The notes under the pieces were generated by a model. That model saw only the letters and a list, made by a program, of their open reading frames with translations, did not search any database and was not told where the DNA came from. Source: Gemmatimonadota bacterium (GTDB taxonomy: Bacteria; Latescibacterota; UBA2968; UBA8231). Taken from it: a DNA stretch of 39,656 nt. The translations under genes and the position numbers were made by a program. This document shows positions 16,587-25,285 of this stretch, piece by piece (within the stretch, counting starts at the first letter, position 1; every line of letters begins with the position of its first letter). The stretch is from positions 1-39,656 of the forward strand of contig JAPPEG010000311.1 of the NCBI GenBank assembly GCA_028875345.1, given 5' to 3'.

Positions 16587-17411
16587 TCACGGCACGGCTA
16601 GGTCGTGGTCTTCGAGATCGGTGACAAAGCCGTGTCCCGACGAATGGGTTATCATGAATGGAATGGCGGAAGCCTGCGCCACCGTCTGAGGCGTAACACT
16701 ACAGGCCCAAAATAGCGCTACATCTCCGGGGGGAATGCCGTTGGGAGGCGCGGGGCCAATGGTTTGCGCAAGGTCGGTGATGCCTATGGCGGCTGGATCG
16801 CCAATGTGTATCGGGGCCCCGTGCGTGGCCTGGAATCGCGAAGTCACCTGCACGGCGCGCGCAACCTTTGCCGCCGGCAAGGTTTGCATGGTCACTACCA
16901 TTGGCCCGGCAAAACGCCCCGCTGGTTTGCACATGATATTGGTTTTATATAACACGACTCCAACCGAACTGACGCACCCGGCATCGGCTAGAGCTTGCAA
17001 AAAAGTCAGGCTGGACCCTAAAAAAAAGGCTACGAAATCATCCTGCCACAACGGCGCAATATCGGTCACTTCTTCTACCAACACACCGTCGCGCCAGACC
17101 GAGTATAGCCCGACCTCATGGCGAATATCCGCGCCCGGTGCCAGTGTTTTCGGCGTCGGACAACCCGGGTCCGTCACTTCGAGCAATGGACACGGCTGCG
17201 GGTTGCGCTGGCAGAAGACGAGAAAATCGTAAGCCTCGGCTTTGGGAAGAATAACTAGGCCGGTCTGCACATGACGCCCCGCCCTGCCAACGGTCGTACC
17301 GCGCCACTGGCCGGTACTAATCTGGCGACGAATTGTTTTGGCATCTGGCATTATTGAACTTGGTGATCGTCTGCTGTCCATTCGGGTGGCAGCACTGGTG
17401 CCTGTGGGCAT
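16587..17411 (-). CDS. DUF1445 / D-glutamate cyclase-like (putative hydro-lyase) protein
   Basis: 274 aa, the normal family length. Conserved family segments are easy to see: VQTGLVILPKAEAYDFLVFC, RNPQPCPLLEVTDPG, LAPGADIRHEV, IAPLWQDDFVAFFLG, YKTNIMCKPAGRFAGPMVV, THGAPIHIGDPAAIGITDL and DVALFWACSVTPQT. Members include D-glutamate cyclase (D-glutamate to 5-oxo-D-proline) and proteins annotated only as putative hydro-lyases. The ATG has AGGAAG 6 bp upstream. It sits inside the surface-protein train, 44 bp after the 926-aa secreted protein gene and 38 bp before the parvulin gene, with no obvious metabolic partner nearby. A link to cell-wall D-amino acids is possible but unproven. Confidence 0.85.
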   Translation of the reverse strand: MPTGTSAATRMDSRRSPSSIMPDAKTIRRQISTGQWRGTTVGRAGRHVQTGLVILPKAEAYDFLVFCQRNPQPCPLLEVTDPGCPTPKTLAPGADIRHEVGLYSVWRDGVLVEEVTDIAPLWQDDFVAFFLGSSLTFLQALADAGCVSSVGVVLYKTNIMCKPAGRFAGPMVVTMQTLPAAKVARAVQVTSRFQATHGAPIHIGDPAAIGITDLAQTIGPAPPNGIPPGDVALFWACSVTPQTVAQASAIPFMITHSSGHGFVTDLEDHDLAVP

Positions 17412-17455
17412 AAGTAACTTCCTAGTTTGTGGGGAAGGATTTCTGTCTAGAGATG

Positions 17456-20236
17456 CTAGTAGGCGACCGCCACCGTGCGGGTGAGATCACGCGCGTCTAG
17501 GCCAGCTCCCTCAGTATTGGCATCGATCTTGAGCAGGACGACGTACACTCCGGGCGCCACGAGATTTCCAGCATGGTCTCTGCCGTCCCATTCGAGTTCA
17601 TGGGCACCAGTGACCACTGGACGCCGCTCGGAAATGCTTCTCACCCGGCGACCATCTAGATCGTGGATATGGATTTCGACGGCACTGCTCTGACGGATCA
17701 ACACGACGTCGAATGTAAACCTCACCGCATCGTTTATATCGTCCCCATTGGGCGTAAATACCTGCGGCTCGATCGCTAAATTGCGGAAAATTTCCTTGCG
17801 CCTTGGTACTGCGACCAGCGTTAGATCGTTGTCGGTGACTTGCGCGGCGGCGTCTCCCGCGTCCACGCGCTGCCACCAACCGTCGTCTCCGCGCCGCAGG
17901 GCTGCCCTCAGCGGTGCACTTACCGTGAAAAGAGAGGTGTCAAAATCGAGGCGGAACAGTTCAATATCCGACTCCGACAGTACGGCCGGAAAAGTCAGAT
18001 GCAGGCTATCCGAGTGATCGCTGCGGACCTCGACCTCTGCGATCTCCAGAGAAGCCAGATCGGCGGCCGGTGAAAAATCGCTGTCTTTGCCCCCGTATAG
18101 CCCTCGATAGGTCAGACGCATCTGAGGGGGGGCTGCGAGCAAGAGCTGATCGAATCCGCCGGCACTGACGGTATCCGGCCGGATGTATACCGAAAAAGGA
18201 CGCTGGACGCCGAGGCTATCGACCTGTGTAGGGGTAACTTCGCCCAACAGGTGCCGAGCCACTGGCTCGGCAAAGTTAAGCCGGATCTCTTTGAGAGTGG
18301 GGCGAACTTCTGGATCGTTGGAGAACAAGGTGGCTCGAATGCGGACAAATTGGCGCGGCGAGGGCGAGGTGATGGGGCTGCCGGCGGCGTTTTCGTACGG
18401 TGCGCTAAAGGACTTTTCCCACTCCGGCCCATCGACCCAGATGCCTATTTTGTTGCCTTTGTCGCGCCGGTTTTTGCGATCGTAATATTCTGCAGCACCT
18501 CCTTCGTAGAGTCTTATATTGTCGCCGTGATAGTAGAGCGTATCCGAACTGAAGGTGTCCCCCGTCCGCGTCTGTAGCTCTACCTTGGTGCCGGGAGGCG
18601 TATCGGCATCCCATTCGATAGACAGCAAATTTTTGCTGTTTCCCAGGGGGATACGCCCCGACGTCAGCTCGACTTGGGGCTGAAAGCCGGCACCGAAAAG
18701 CTGGAACTCACTCAGTGCGGTCAGGATCCTCGCGGCGATGGGTTGGACATTCCACTGGATTTTGAAAAAACGGCCAACGACGGGATCGAAGTTATTGCCC
18801 TCTGTGATCTTGCCGATCAAACCGCCCAGGGTTTCGGTCTGTCTGCGATCTACGGCGATGGACCACTTGAGGCTGCCATCGGGCTCCCTGCTGCCATCTG
18901 AAACTTCTAGGGTATAGTTGCCGAAAGTGTGGGCGTCGTTATCGATGAATGTATAGGTCATTCTTTGCGCGTCGATCCAGAAAAACGATCCTAGATCGAG
19001 AGTTACCGTGCCGATGGGACTCAAATTGAATTTGGGATCTCTGTAGAGGTCGAGAAAATGAGCGGAGTCCACATCGCTATCGAGGAGGATCGCTCCATTG
19101 CGGGGATCGGGCGAGCTTATGGTCCCGCCCCGTCGCAATATCCCGTGGAAGATATCATCTCCTTCGATCCAGACATTGAGCTCGGCCAGGCGCGGGCGCT
19201 CGCGGATATAATAGCGGATGTCGCCGCGCTTTTCCTCTGCGAGGCGGTCGAAATAGACTTGCCTCGACACTTGCAACTGGCCGCCGTCTGGCAGTTTTTT
19301 GTAGTAATCAACCGCGCCCGTATCGGCCGGGGCGAGTTGCTCGAATTCCGCTTGCGTGATCTGGCGGCCTCGGTTCAGGTCGCTGCCTCTTATGACGACT
19401 TGGACAAAACGTCCGACCAGCGTCGCCATGTCTGTTGTTGGACCAGACTCCTCCGCCAAATCCTCAAATTGGATCTGTTCCGCCAGAAACTCATCCTGCT
19501 CGCCGCCCAATTCTCTGCGACCCGTGATGCCGCGCAAGTCCACCTCGACGCTGCGTTGGGTCTTATTGGGCTTGAGTGAGATCAGGACGGGAAAAAATTC
19601 GGGTGGGGCGTTTCCCGATTGGGCGGCGATGGGTTTGCGCCCGTCCGATACGAGGACATCGTACAACAAGAAGGGGTCGCCCAGATCTTCATCGACGAAT
19701 TTCAGCTCGATTTTCTTGAGGAAAACCAGACGTCCCAGATCTACCGTAAACCACCAAAGGGCACCGACATCCACATCCGCCGGATCCACACCTGCTGGCA
19801 GCGGCGCTGGTTCCCAAAAGGTAGTGGGGTCGCCGTCGAGGACATTGGTTACTCCGGCGGGGTTCGAACCTGCTTCCACGACGGCATCTCGCAGAGAGAT
19901 TTCAGCGACCTCCTTGCCCTGCAGGCGCTTGGGAATTTTGAACAGCGTGGGATCGCGCCGTGACGCTTCGATCTGGAAGCGCAGAAAATCGACAATGTCC
20001 TCCGTGGCGTCTGTATTGCGATTCCAGCGGCGCGGCTGTACTTCCCCTTGGGGGGCAATCTCAAGAGTGCCGGCGGGAAAGTCCCAATCCTCCCAATGCC
20101 TCTGGGCGTTCACAACGATCTGGTTCGGTCGGGTGCGAAACTCGTTAGTGGTCTGGGCTCGGACCGAGGTCCATCCGAGGAAGAGCCATAGAGCGCTCGC
20201 GCCGATTGTAAAAATTCTAGGCGAGATTTTAGCCAT
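17456..20236 (-). CDS. Large secreted modular protein with FlgD/CHU_C-like C-terminal domain (paralogue 3 of 3)
   Basis: 926 aa from the ATG at 20236, which has AGGAG 8 bp upstream and gives a signal peptide (ISPRIFTIGASALWLFLGWTSVRAQ). Two discoidin-like stretches that describe 'value of the sugar-binding beta-sandwich' type folds are suggested by FLKKIELKFVDEDLGDPFLL and DAQRMTYTFIDNDAHTFGNY. RRGGTISSPDPRNG, SPSPRQFVRIRATLFS and GGFDQLLLAAPP each have counterparts in the other two paralogues. The last ~100 residues start VFTPNGDDINDAVRFTFD, continue with ELEWDGRDHAGNLVAPGVYVV and end TRTVAVAY. That module resembles FlgD-Ig or type-B (CHU_C) C-terminal domains. Probably exported and placed at the cell surface. 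The ligand is unknown, and the discoidin reading is by eye. Confidence 0.75.
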   Translation of the reverse strand: MAKISPRIFTIGASALWLFLGWTSVRAQTTNEFRTRPNQIVVNAQRHWEDWDFPAGTLEIAPQGEVQPRRWNRNTDATEDIVDFLRFQIEASRRDPTLFKIPKRLQGKEVAEISLRDAVVEAGSNPAGVTNVLDGDPTTFWEPAPLPAGVDPADVDVGALWWFTVDLGRLVFLKKIELKFVDEDLGDPFLLYDVLVSDGRKPIAAQSGNAPPEFFPVLISLKPNKTQRSVEVDLRGITGRRELGGEQDEFLAEQIQFEDLAEESGPTTDMATLVGRFVQVVIRGSDLNRGRQITQAEFEQLAPADTGAVDYYKKLPDGGQLQVSRQVYFDRLAEEKRGDIRYYIRERPRLAELNVWIEGDDIFHGILRRGGTISSPDPRNGAILLDSDVDSAHFLDLYRDPKFNLSPIGTVTLDLGSFFWIDAQRMTYTFIDNDAHTFGNYTLEVSDGSREPDGSLKWSIAVDRRQTETLGGLIGKITEGNNFDPVVGRFFKIQWNVQPIAARILTALSEFQLFGAGFQPQVELTSGRIPLGNSKNLLSIEWDADTPPGTKVELQTRTGDTFSSDTLYYHGDNIRLYEGGAAEYYDRKNRRDKGNKIGIWVDGPEWEKSFSAPYENAAGSPITSPSPRQFVRIRATLFSNDPEVRPTLKEIRLNFAEPVARHLLGEVTPTQVDSLGVQRPFSVYIRPDTVSAGGFDQLLLAAPPQMRLTYRGLYGGKDSDFSPAADLASLEIAEVEVRSDHSDSLHLTFPAVLSESDIELFRLDFDTSLFTVSAPLRAALRRGDDGWWQRVDAGDAAAQVTDNDLTLVAVPRRKEIFRNLAIEPQVFTPNGDDINDAVRFTFDVVLIRQSSAVEIHIHDLDGRRVRSISERRPVVTGAHELEWDGRDHAGNLVAPGVYVVLLKIDANTEGAGLDARDLTRTVAVAY

Positions 20237-20266
20237 AGCGAGCACTCCTGGTGCCAACCCGCACCG

Positions 20267-22273
20267 CTAATACGCCACTGCTACGGAGCGAAACGCCGTG
20301 TCCGTAGCGCGGTCCGCGTCGACAGATAGACGGAGGATATAGAGGCCCGGCGGCAGCACCTGACCATCGCCATCGGTGCCGGGCCACGAGAAATGAATCC
20401 GGCCGCTGGTTATCTGGGTTTGCTGCAATACTCCGATGCGCACTCCCGCCAGCCCGTAGAGTTCGAGCCGAGCGATGCCAGCACCGGCGTTATCGACATT
20501 GATGAGGTCGTATTCGATCAGCAACTCGTCATTGACCCGATCTCCATTTGGCGTTACCACCCGCGAAGACAGATCGAAGCGCCCTATGGACTGCTTGCCC
20601 GTTTGTTGCAGAGCCACACTGAGCCTGTTGTTATCCACCAGATCGTCGGCATTGCCCGGCGTCACTGGTTGGCGCACTTCGTAGGGCCGTTCGCTGTCCC
20701 AGACTGCGCCGGGAAATACCGTGCCAAAACGGAACACCTCTGCCTCGAAGACGACTTCGATCAACTCCCCCGAATGGTCGTCGCCGATGCGGGGAATCCG
20801 CACTTCTAGGCCGGTGGCGTCCACCCGCAGGGCCTCCCATTCTACTTCGGTGCCGCTAATGTACACGGATTCGATCCGCGGCTCGATGGGCGTGCGGATC
20901 TCAATAGTGTCGAAACCCGGCTCCCCCAGTTGGACCTCGGGCAATACCTTGTAAATAAACCGCGTCGGCTCGCCGGCGCCGACGACCGCGGGTGCTATTT
21001 CGGCCACGACTCCTGCTGCCATGGGCGGTTGCGTAACGGCGAATTGGAGATAGTCGAGCCGGCTGTTTTCCCCTCCTGGTGGCGAGTGGAAATCGGCCTT
21101 GAACTGGAGGAACTGACGGGGTTTGAGGTGGCTCATCTCGGCGCGGCCATCCGCAAAGGAAAAAAAAGGTGGCCACAGTTCCCAATTCTGTTCGTCGGGG
21201 GTTATGCCCGCCTTCTCCCCTCCTTCCAACCTGGCGTAGGCGGTGCGACTGAGGGGTTGGCCATTGGCAGCGAAACGAGACCTTTCATCTCCTCTGAAGG
21301 TAAAACGCCAGTACGTATTGGGATCGGACGTGTCGCCACCGCGGGCCGTTAGGTCGATGCGCCCTGTCGGTGATTGGTTGCCGGACCAGGTCAATTCTCC
21401 CAGCACGGCCGGGCCGCCCAAATCGATAATGCTAGAAATGTAGCTGGCAAAGGGAGCCGACCCCGTGCCAAAGATCTGGAACTCGGCGATTTCCCATTTG
21501 CCCTGAGGAGACTCGAACATGAGGACTTGCACAGGCTCGGGAGGCAATTGAAAGTCTAGGACCGCGTCTGTGTTCTCCAGGCGCTCGACAACGACATTCC
21601 AGTCGACGAAGGCCTTGCCGCGCCAAGTCAGCTTGATCTCCCGCTCTCCGTCTTTGAGCGCATCCCCGTCGTTGGTGCCCAAGCGGAAGGAGCGCGGGAA
21701 AAAGGTGTCGCCCCGTCTCGGCGTGCCAAAAAATCGAACCCGGTCGATGATAAACGCCCCGCCCAAATCGAATTTGAAATACCTGCATTGCGCAATGGGA
21801 TCGCCCCCGAGGGCATCCATGATGCCGCTTCTCCCCGGGGTGCCATTAGCACAGCGCAGGCTGCCCCCTATATCCCCTGAAAAGGCCGTGGTCTCGTCGT
21901 CGTCGAAGAGGAAATCTAGCTGCGCCTCGTCTTTCCAGCCATACCCGTCGTTGATCTTGATGGATCCCCCTCGCTCGCGGATCAACGGCGTGAGATTGAC
22001 CTCTTTGTCCAGAGTTTGGGGCCGAATATGACCCGGTTCTAGGTCGAGCAGGTTGACGCTGCCAAAGGCGTCATCCTCGAAAGACATCCAAGAGCGCTGC
22101 TCGAATTGGAAAGATTCGGGTGGAACGCCGAAATCGGCTGCCTCGGGCGTGGGCAGATCTTCGCCGCCGATCCGGTAAACCGTCAACGCCCCGCTGTCTT
22201 GGTGCCCCCAAAGGGCGAGACAGAATCCAAAACACAGCAGAGACGTTAGGCGGCCGATTTGGACCAATGGCAT
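20267..22273 (-). CDS. Secreted modular protein with FlgD/CHU_C-like C-terminal domain (paralogue 2 of 3)
   Basis: 668 aa from the ATG at 22273, with GAGGAA 7 bp upstream and a signal peptide (IGRLTSLLCFGFCLALWG). It shares with the 747-aa paralogue the order: RERGGSIKIND, a discoidin-like segment (DRVRFFGTPRRGDTFFPRSF), SYISSIIDLGGPAVLGELTW, LKPRQFLQFKADFHS, GFDTIEIRTPIEPRIESVYI, EVFRFGTVFPGAVW, GNADDLVDNNRLSV, and a 100-residue end domain VVTPNGDRVNDELLIEYDL to PPGLYILRLSVDAD, ending FRSVAVAY. The gene lies 30 bp upstream of paralogue 3 and 70 bp downstream of the 979-aa gene. I infer a surface protein sorted or docked by its C-terminal domain. Confidence 0.75.
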   Translation of the reverse strand: MPLVQIGRLTSLLCFGFCLALWGHQDSGALTVYRIGGEDLPTPEAADFGVPPESFQFEQRSWMSFEDDAFGSVNLLDLEPGHIRPQTLDKEVNLTPLIRERGGSIKINDGYGWKDEAQLDFLFDDDETTAFSGDIGGSLRCANGTPGRSGIMDALGGDPIAQCRYFKFDLGGAFIIDRVRFFGTPRRGDTFFPRSFRLGTNDGDALKDGEREIKLTWRGKAFVDWNVVVERLENTDAVLDFQLPPEPVQVLMFESPQGKWEIAEFQIFGTGSAPFASYISSIIDLGGPAVLGELTWSGNQSPTGRIDLTARGGDTSDPNTYWRFTFRGDERSRFAANGQPLSRTAYARLEGGEKAGITPDEQNWELWPPFFSFADGRAEMSHLKPRQFLQFKADFHSPPGGENSRLDYLQFAVTQPPMAAGVVAEIAPAVVGAGEPTRFIYKVLPEVQLGEPGFDTIEIRTPIEPRIESVYISGTEVEWEALRVDATGLEVRIPRIGDDHSGELIEVVFEAEVFRFGTVFPGAVWDSERPYEVRQPVTPGNADDLVDNNRLSVALQQTGKQSIGRFDLSSRVVTPNGDRVNDELLIEYDLINVDNAGAGIARLELYGLAGVRIGVLQQTQITSGRIHFSWPGTDGDGQVLPPGLYILRLSVDADRATDTAFRSVAVAY

Positions 22274-22343
22274 TATTCGTTCCTCTTTTTCAGGGGTGCT
22301 ACACCACATAATATCGTACGTAATATACAAAGTACCGGTCGAC

Positions 22344-25283
22344 TCAGTGCAGACCCACCAAGACGGAGGTGAAGAACAGACCCGAGGCCTTCTGCTGGCG
22401 TTTGCCGCCGACCCGTTCTAGGGATCGCCGATCGTAGCGCATGCCCACCTCCGTGGTCAATTTGTAGCCCAAATAGGTAGTTGGATTCGTGAGTTGGAGG
22501 GCCAGCACTGTGCCGCGAAAATCGCCGCTGAGCTGGCCGGTTTGCAGATTTTCTTCTGAGGCTAGGACATCGTAGAAGAACCGCTGTTCCAAACCGCCTT
22601 CGATCTTGGTCGTGCGCAGTACGAAAAAGTGGATCTGCAAAAAGAAAAGCGCGTCCCAAGTGCGGCGTTTGTCCAGCGTCCGGTCGAAGGGGGTCTGGCT
22701 GAGGAACTCGCTTTTCGCTTTGGGAGAGATGGTCAACCCCCGCCACGAATACTGGTATTCCGCCTTGTCGATTAAGCCCAAAAATCCCGAGGACCGGCGA
22801 CCGTTGCGGCCTTGTGGACCGAGTGGGTCGTAGCTAGCGGCGGGTTCGCCGTCGGTGCCCACCTGACTGCCTTCGTCATCGACGAGTTCGTCCAAGAGGA
22901 AATCCACGCCCGTATTGCGCTGACGCCAGGTTTCCCACTTAAATCGGTGAAAGGTACTCCACTGGTTTGAACTGGCGTATTTCCAGTCCGCATAGAAGGT
23001 GTTGATCCACGTATCTGTGGCCGCTAGGCGATCTGGAACTTGGACGTGGCGCCCACTGTCGATTCCCGGATCGCCAAATTCGGGCGTGGATACGATCCAC
23101 TGCGACAAGGGGTCGGGGATATCGTCTTTGGCCAATCTCAACATATCGAAGAGGCGCAGGCGGCCCTTGCCCGGCAAATCTTCGACCACGGTTAGGAGGC
23201 CATAGGTCGTTAGATTCTCCTCGCCCGTCTCGCGTTTTTCCTGCCGCAGTTGTCCGAGAGTCAGCTTGGTTTGCGGACCGAGGTAGAGGCTACTGTAGGC
23301 ATTGTAGCCCCAGTGATCTTTTTTGTACGGGTAATCGGGTAAATCGTCGTTCTCGAAGCGATCAACCCAATTGTTGTTGTTCAGATCCATACCAAAGAGA
23401 AACTCGGGCCGGTCGGAGTGGTAGCGCAAAAACGGTTCGTCGTAATCGGGCAGCAGATTGCGGCGGATGGGATTGTGGTTCTGGTTGAAATCAGAGATGA
23501 AATCTCCGTTTTCGTCATAACCCGGAAAGACTTCTGGGTCGGCGACGCCGGTCTGGTCGATGTTAAAATCGCCTACTTGTGGCGGCACCAGACTACCCTG
23601 ATTGAGGCGCTTTTGATCGGGTTGGCGATCTTGGTCGTCGTTGTCTTCGACAAAATCGTATAAAAGTTCGGTGGCTTCGGGTGCGTAGTTGGCCACTCCA
23701 GATGGGGACACCGGACGAACGCTGGTGGAATAGGAGTCGTCCATGCCAAAGCCTTCCAAGAAGGCCGACCAAGGGTAGCTTTGCCAAGAGAGATTAGCCA
23801 GCCAACCCAGCGACCTTTTGTCACCTGCAATACCCGCAATTGCGCGGTGATGCTTTTTGCGTCGATTCGGGTATTTTCGATAGTTGGAATTGATATTTAC
23901 TTCCCCGTAGAAATCGAAACCGCGCATATTGCGCCATTCGGCGCTGAGGCCGTACAGCAGATTGGCCGTGGGCAGGCCGTAGTCGAAAACCACTTGGCGG
24001 CTGTTGGTTTCATTCTTGATGTTGCCTTCGGCTCTGGTGACCGGCAGGAATTGGGGCACGCCAAAGCGGTTGGTCTGCCGATCCGAGCTCATTTCCACGC
24101 GGTAGTCGTTGGCCAATACTAGGCGAAAGCGCACATTTTCGATCGCCTGGATCATATCCTGGGCCTCTGCCAAGCTCAGATTCAGGCGCTGTTGCAGCAA
24201 TAGCCGCAAGGAGCCTTCTTCGCTCTCTCCCTCCGCAGGAGCGAAGACGTAATGCAATACAATGCTCTCGGCCCCGTCGGCCACGAGCAGACCGTTTCGC
24301 ACCGAACCACCCTGAATGTGGGTAGCGTCGAAGCCAAAAGAACTGCCGACAATGAGGGTATCCCGCTCCACTAATACCGCTGGGTCGGCAGGGGAAGGAC
24401 GTTTGAGCTTGGTTTTTATCTCGATGTCCCTGTCGATGAGGATGGCTCCTGCCTCGCCGTCTTCTGGCGAGTCATCGCTGAGCCGCACTAGGACCGAGCG
24501 CAGTGCGTCCTCGAGTTGGCCGGTCGATAGCTCGCCCTTGAAGGGGTTGCCGGCGAAACTTTCCCGACTGCCATTAGAAGTGTGCGAATTGACCAGATTC
24601 AGTCCTATGGTCAAGCCTTTGAACAGATCCACTTCGGAGCGGCCCGCTACCAGATTGGTGGAGTTGACTCTGGGATCGACCAGCCCCACGGTCTCTAGCA
24701 GCACCGGTCCCGAGATGCGGGAAAAGAGTCCTGTGAGGCGCAGGCGATTAGTCGCCAAGTTGGCCATGACCCCATTGAAGCCGGCCTTTCTGAACGTCAT
24801 CGGCGTCAGCGTAGTATTGAGTTCGTCGCCGACGAGGATGGAGAAGCTGTAATCCCCCTTGCTGTCGACGGCCAGCAATTGCCTGTTGAACCATCGCACG
24901 TACTGGCTCGCCTTGAATATCTGAGAGCTTTCGGCGATGCGCGGCTGCACCTGACGCCAGTCGTAAATGAGCCAGCCGCGAGTGATTAGGCTGCCAAAGC
25001 CATCGTAGAACAGGTCTCCTTCCAAGGTGGGACTGACGTAGCGCAGAAAGTGATCTCGGGCGTAGTTGGTGTATTCCCATTGGTGGTGATTTTCGGAGAA
25101 TAAACTGGCCGGTAAATACCAGCGCTGTACTGTGGGCTCTAGGGCTTCGGTATAAATCGGCACGCCACGGGTGGAATAGACGACGTGGTCGCCGACTCGT
25201 TCGCCTAGCCGATAGCCGTACTCCGGCTGGGCAGAAGCGGCACCGGCCAGTCCTACCCAGAGGATCCAGGCGCGCGAATTCAT
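22344..25283 (-). CDS. Probable outer-membrane protein with acidic DxNNNxW block, copy B
   Basis: 979 aa with signal peptide MNSRAWILWVGLAGAASAQ. I do not recognise a named family. It is a full-length paralogue of the next gene upstream: shared landmarks are QWEYTNYAR, ITRGWLIYDWRQVQP, LTPMTFRKAGFNG, and a central block (~540-662) EDNDDQDRQPDQ, GYDENGDFISDFNQNHN, LLPDYDEPFLRYHSDRPEFL, FGMDLNNNNWVDRFENDDLP. The block is rich in D/N spaced as in calcium loops. The last ~250 residues alternate polar and hydrophobic residues (FFLQIHFFVLRTTKIEGGLEQ, YLGYKLTTEVGMRYD), as in beta-barrel strands. The gene starts 2 bp after the stop of copy A, so the pair is tightly coupled. Outer-membrane location is inference. 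Confidence 0.68.
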   Translation of the reverse strand: MNSRAWILWVGLAGAASAQPEYGYRLGERVGDHVVYSTRGVPIYTEALEPTVQRWYLPASLFSENHHQWEYTNYARDHFLRYVSPTLEGDLFYDGFGSLITRGWLIYDWRQVQPRIAESSQIFKASQYVRWFNRQLLAVDSKGDYSFSILVGDELNTTLTPMTFRKAGFNGVMANLATNRLRLTGLFSRISGPVLLETVGLVDPRVNSTNLVAGRSEVDLFKGLTIGLNLVNSHTSNGSRESFAGNPFKGELSTGQLEDALRSVLVRLSDDSPEDGEAGAILIDRDIEIKTKLKRPSPADPAVLVERDTLIVGSSFGFDATHIQGGSVRNGLLVADGAESIVLHYVFAPAEGESEEGSLRLLLQQRLNLSLAEAQDMIQAIENVRFRLVLANDYRVEMSSDRQTNRFGVPQFLPVTRAEGNIKNETNSRQVVFDYGLPTANLLYGLSAEWRNMRGFDFYGEVNINSNYRKYPNRRKKHHRAIAGIAGDKRSLGWLANLSWQSYPWSAFLEGFGMDDSYSTSVRPVSPSGVANYAPEATELLYDFVEDNDDQDRQPDQKRLNQGSLVPPQVGDFNIDQTGVADPEVFPGYDENGDFISDFNQNHNPIRRNLLPDYDEPFLRYHSDRPEFLFGMDLNNNNWVDRFENDDLPDYPYKKDHWGYNAYSSLYLGPQTKLTLGQLRQEKRETGEENLTTYGLLTVVEDLPGKGRLRLFDMLRLAKDDIPDPLSQWIVSTPEFGDPGIDSGRHVQVPDRLAATDTWINTFYADWKYASSNQWSTFHRFKWETWRQRNTGVDFLLDELVDDEGSQVGTDGEPAASYDPLGPQGRNGRRSSGFLGLIDKAEYQYSWRGLTISPKAKSEFLSQTPFDRTLDKRRTWDALFFLQIHFFVLRTTKIEGGLEQRFFYDVLASEENLQTGQLSGDFRGTVLALQLTNPTTYLGYKLTTEVGMRYDRRSLERVGGKRQQKASGLFFTSVLVGLH

Positions 25284-25285
25284 CT

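Noticed and set aside
19356-20270. 304-aa open frame on + opposite the 926-aa secreted protein gene
   Set aside because: Composition is Arg/Ser/Pro-rich shadow sequence, while the - strand has a signal peptide, ribosome-binding site and paralogues.
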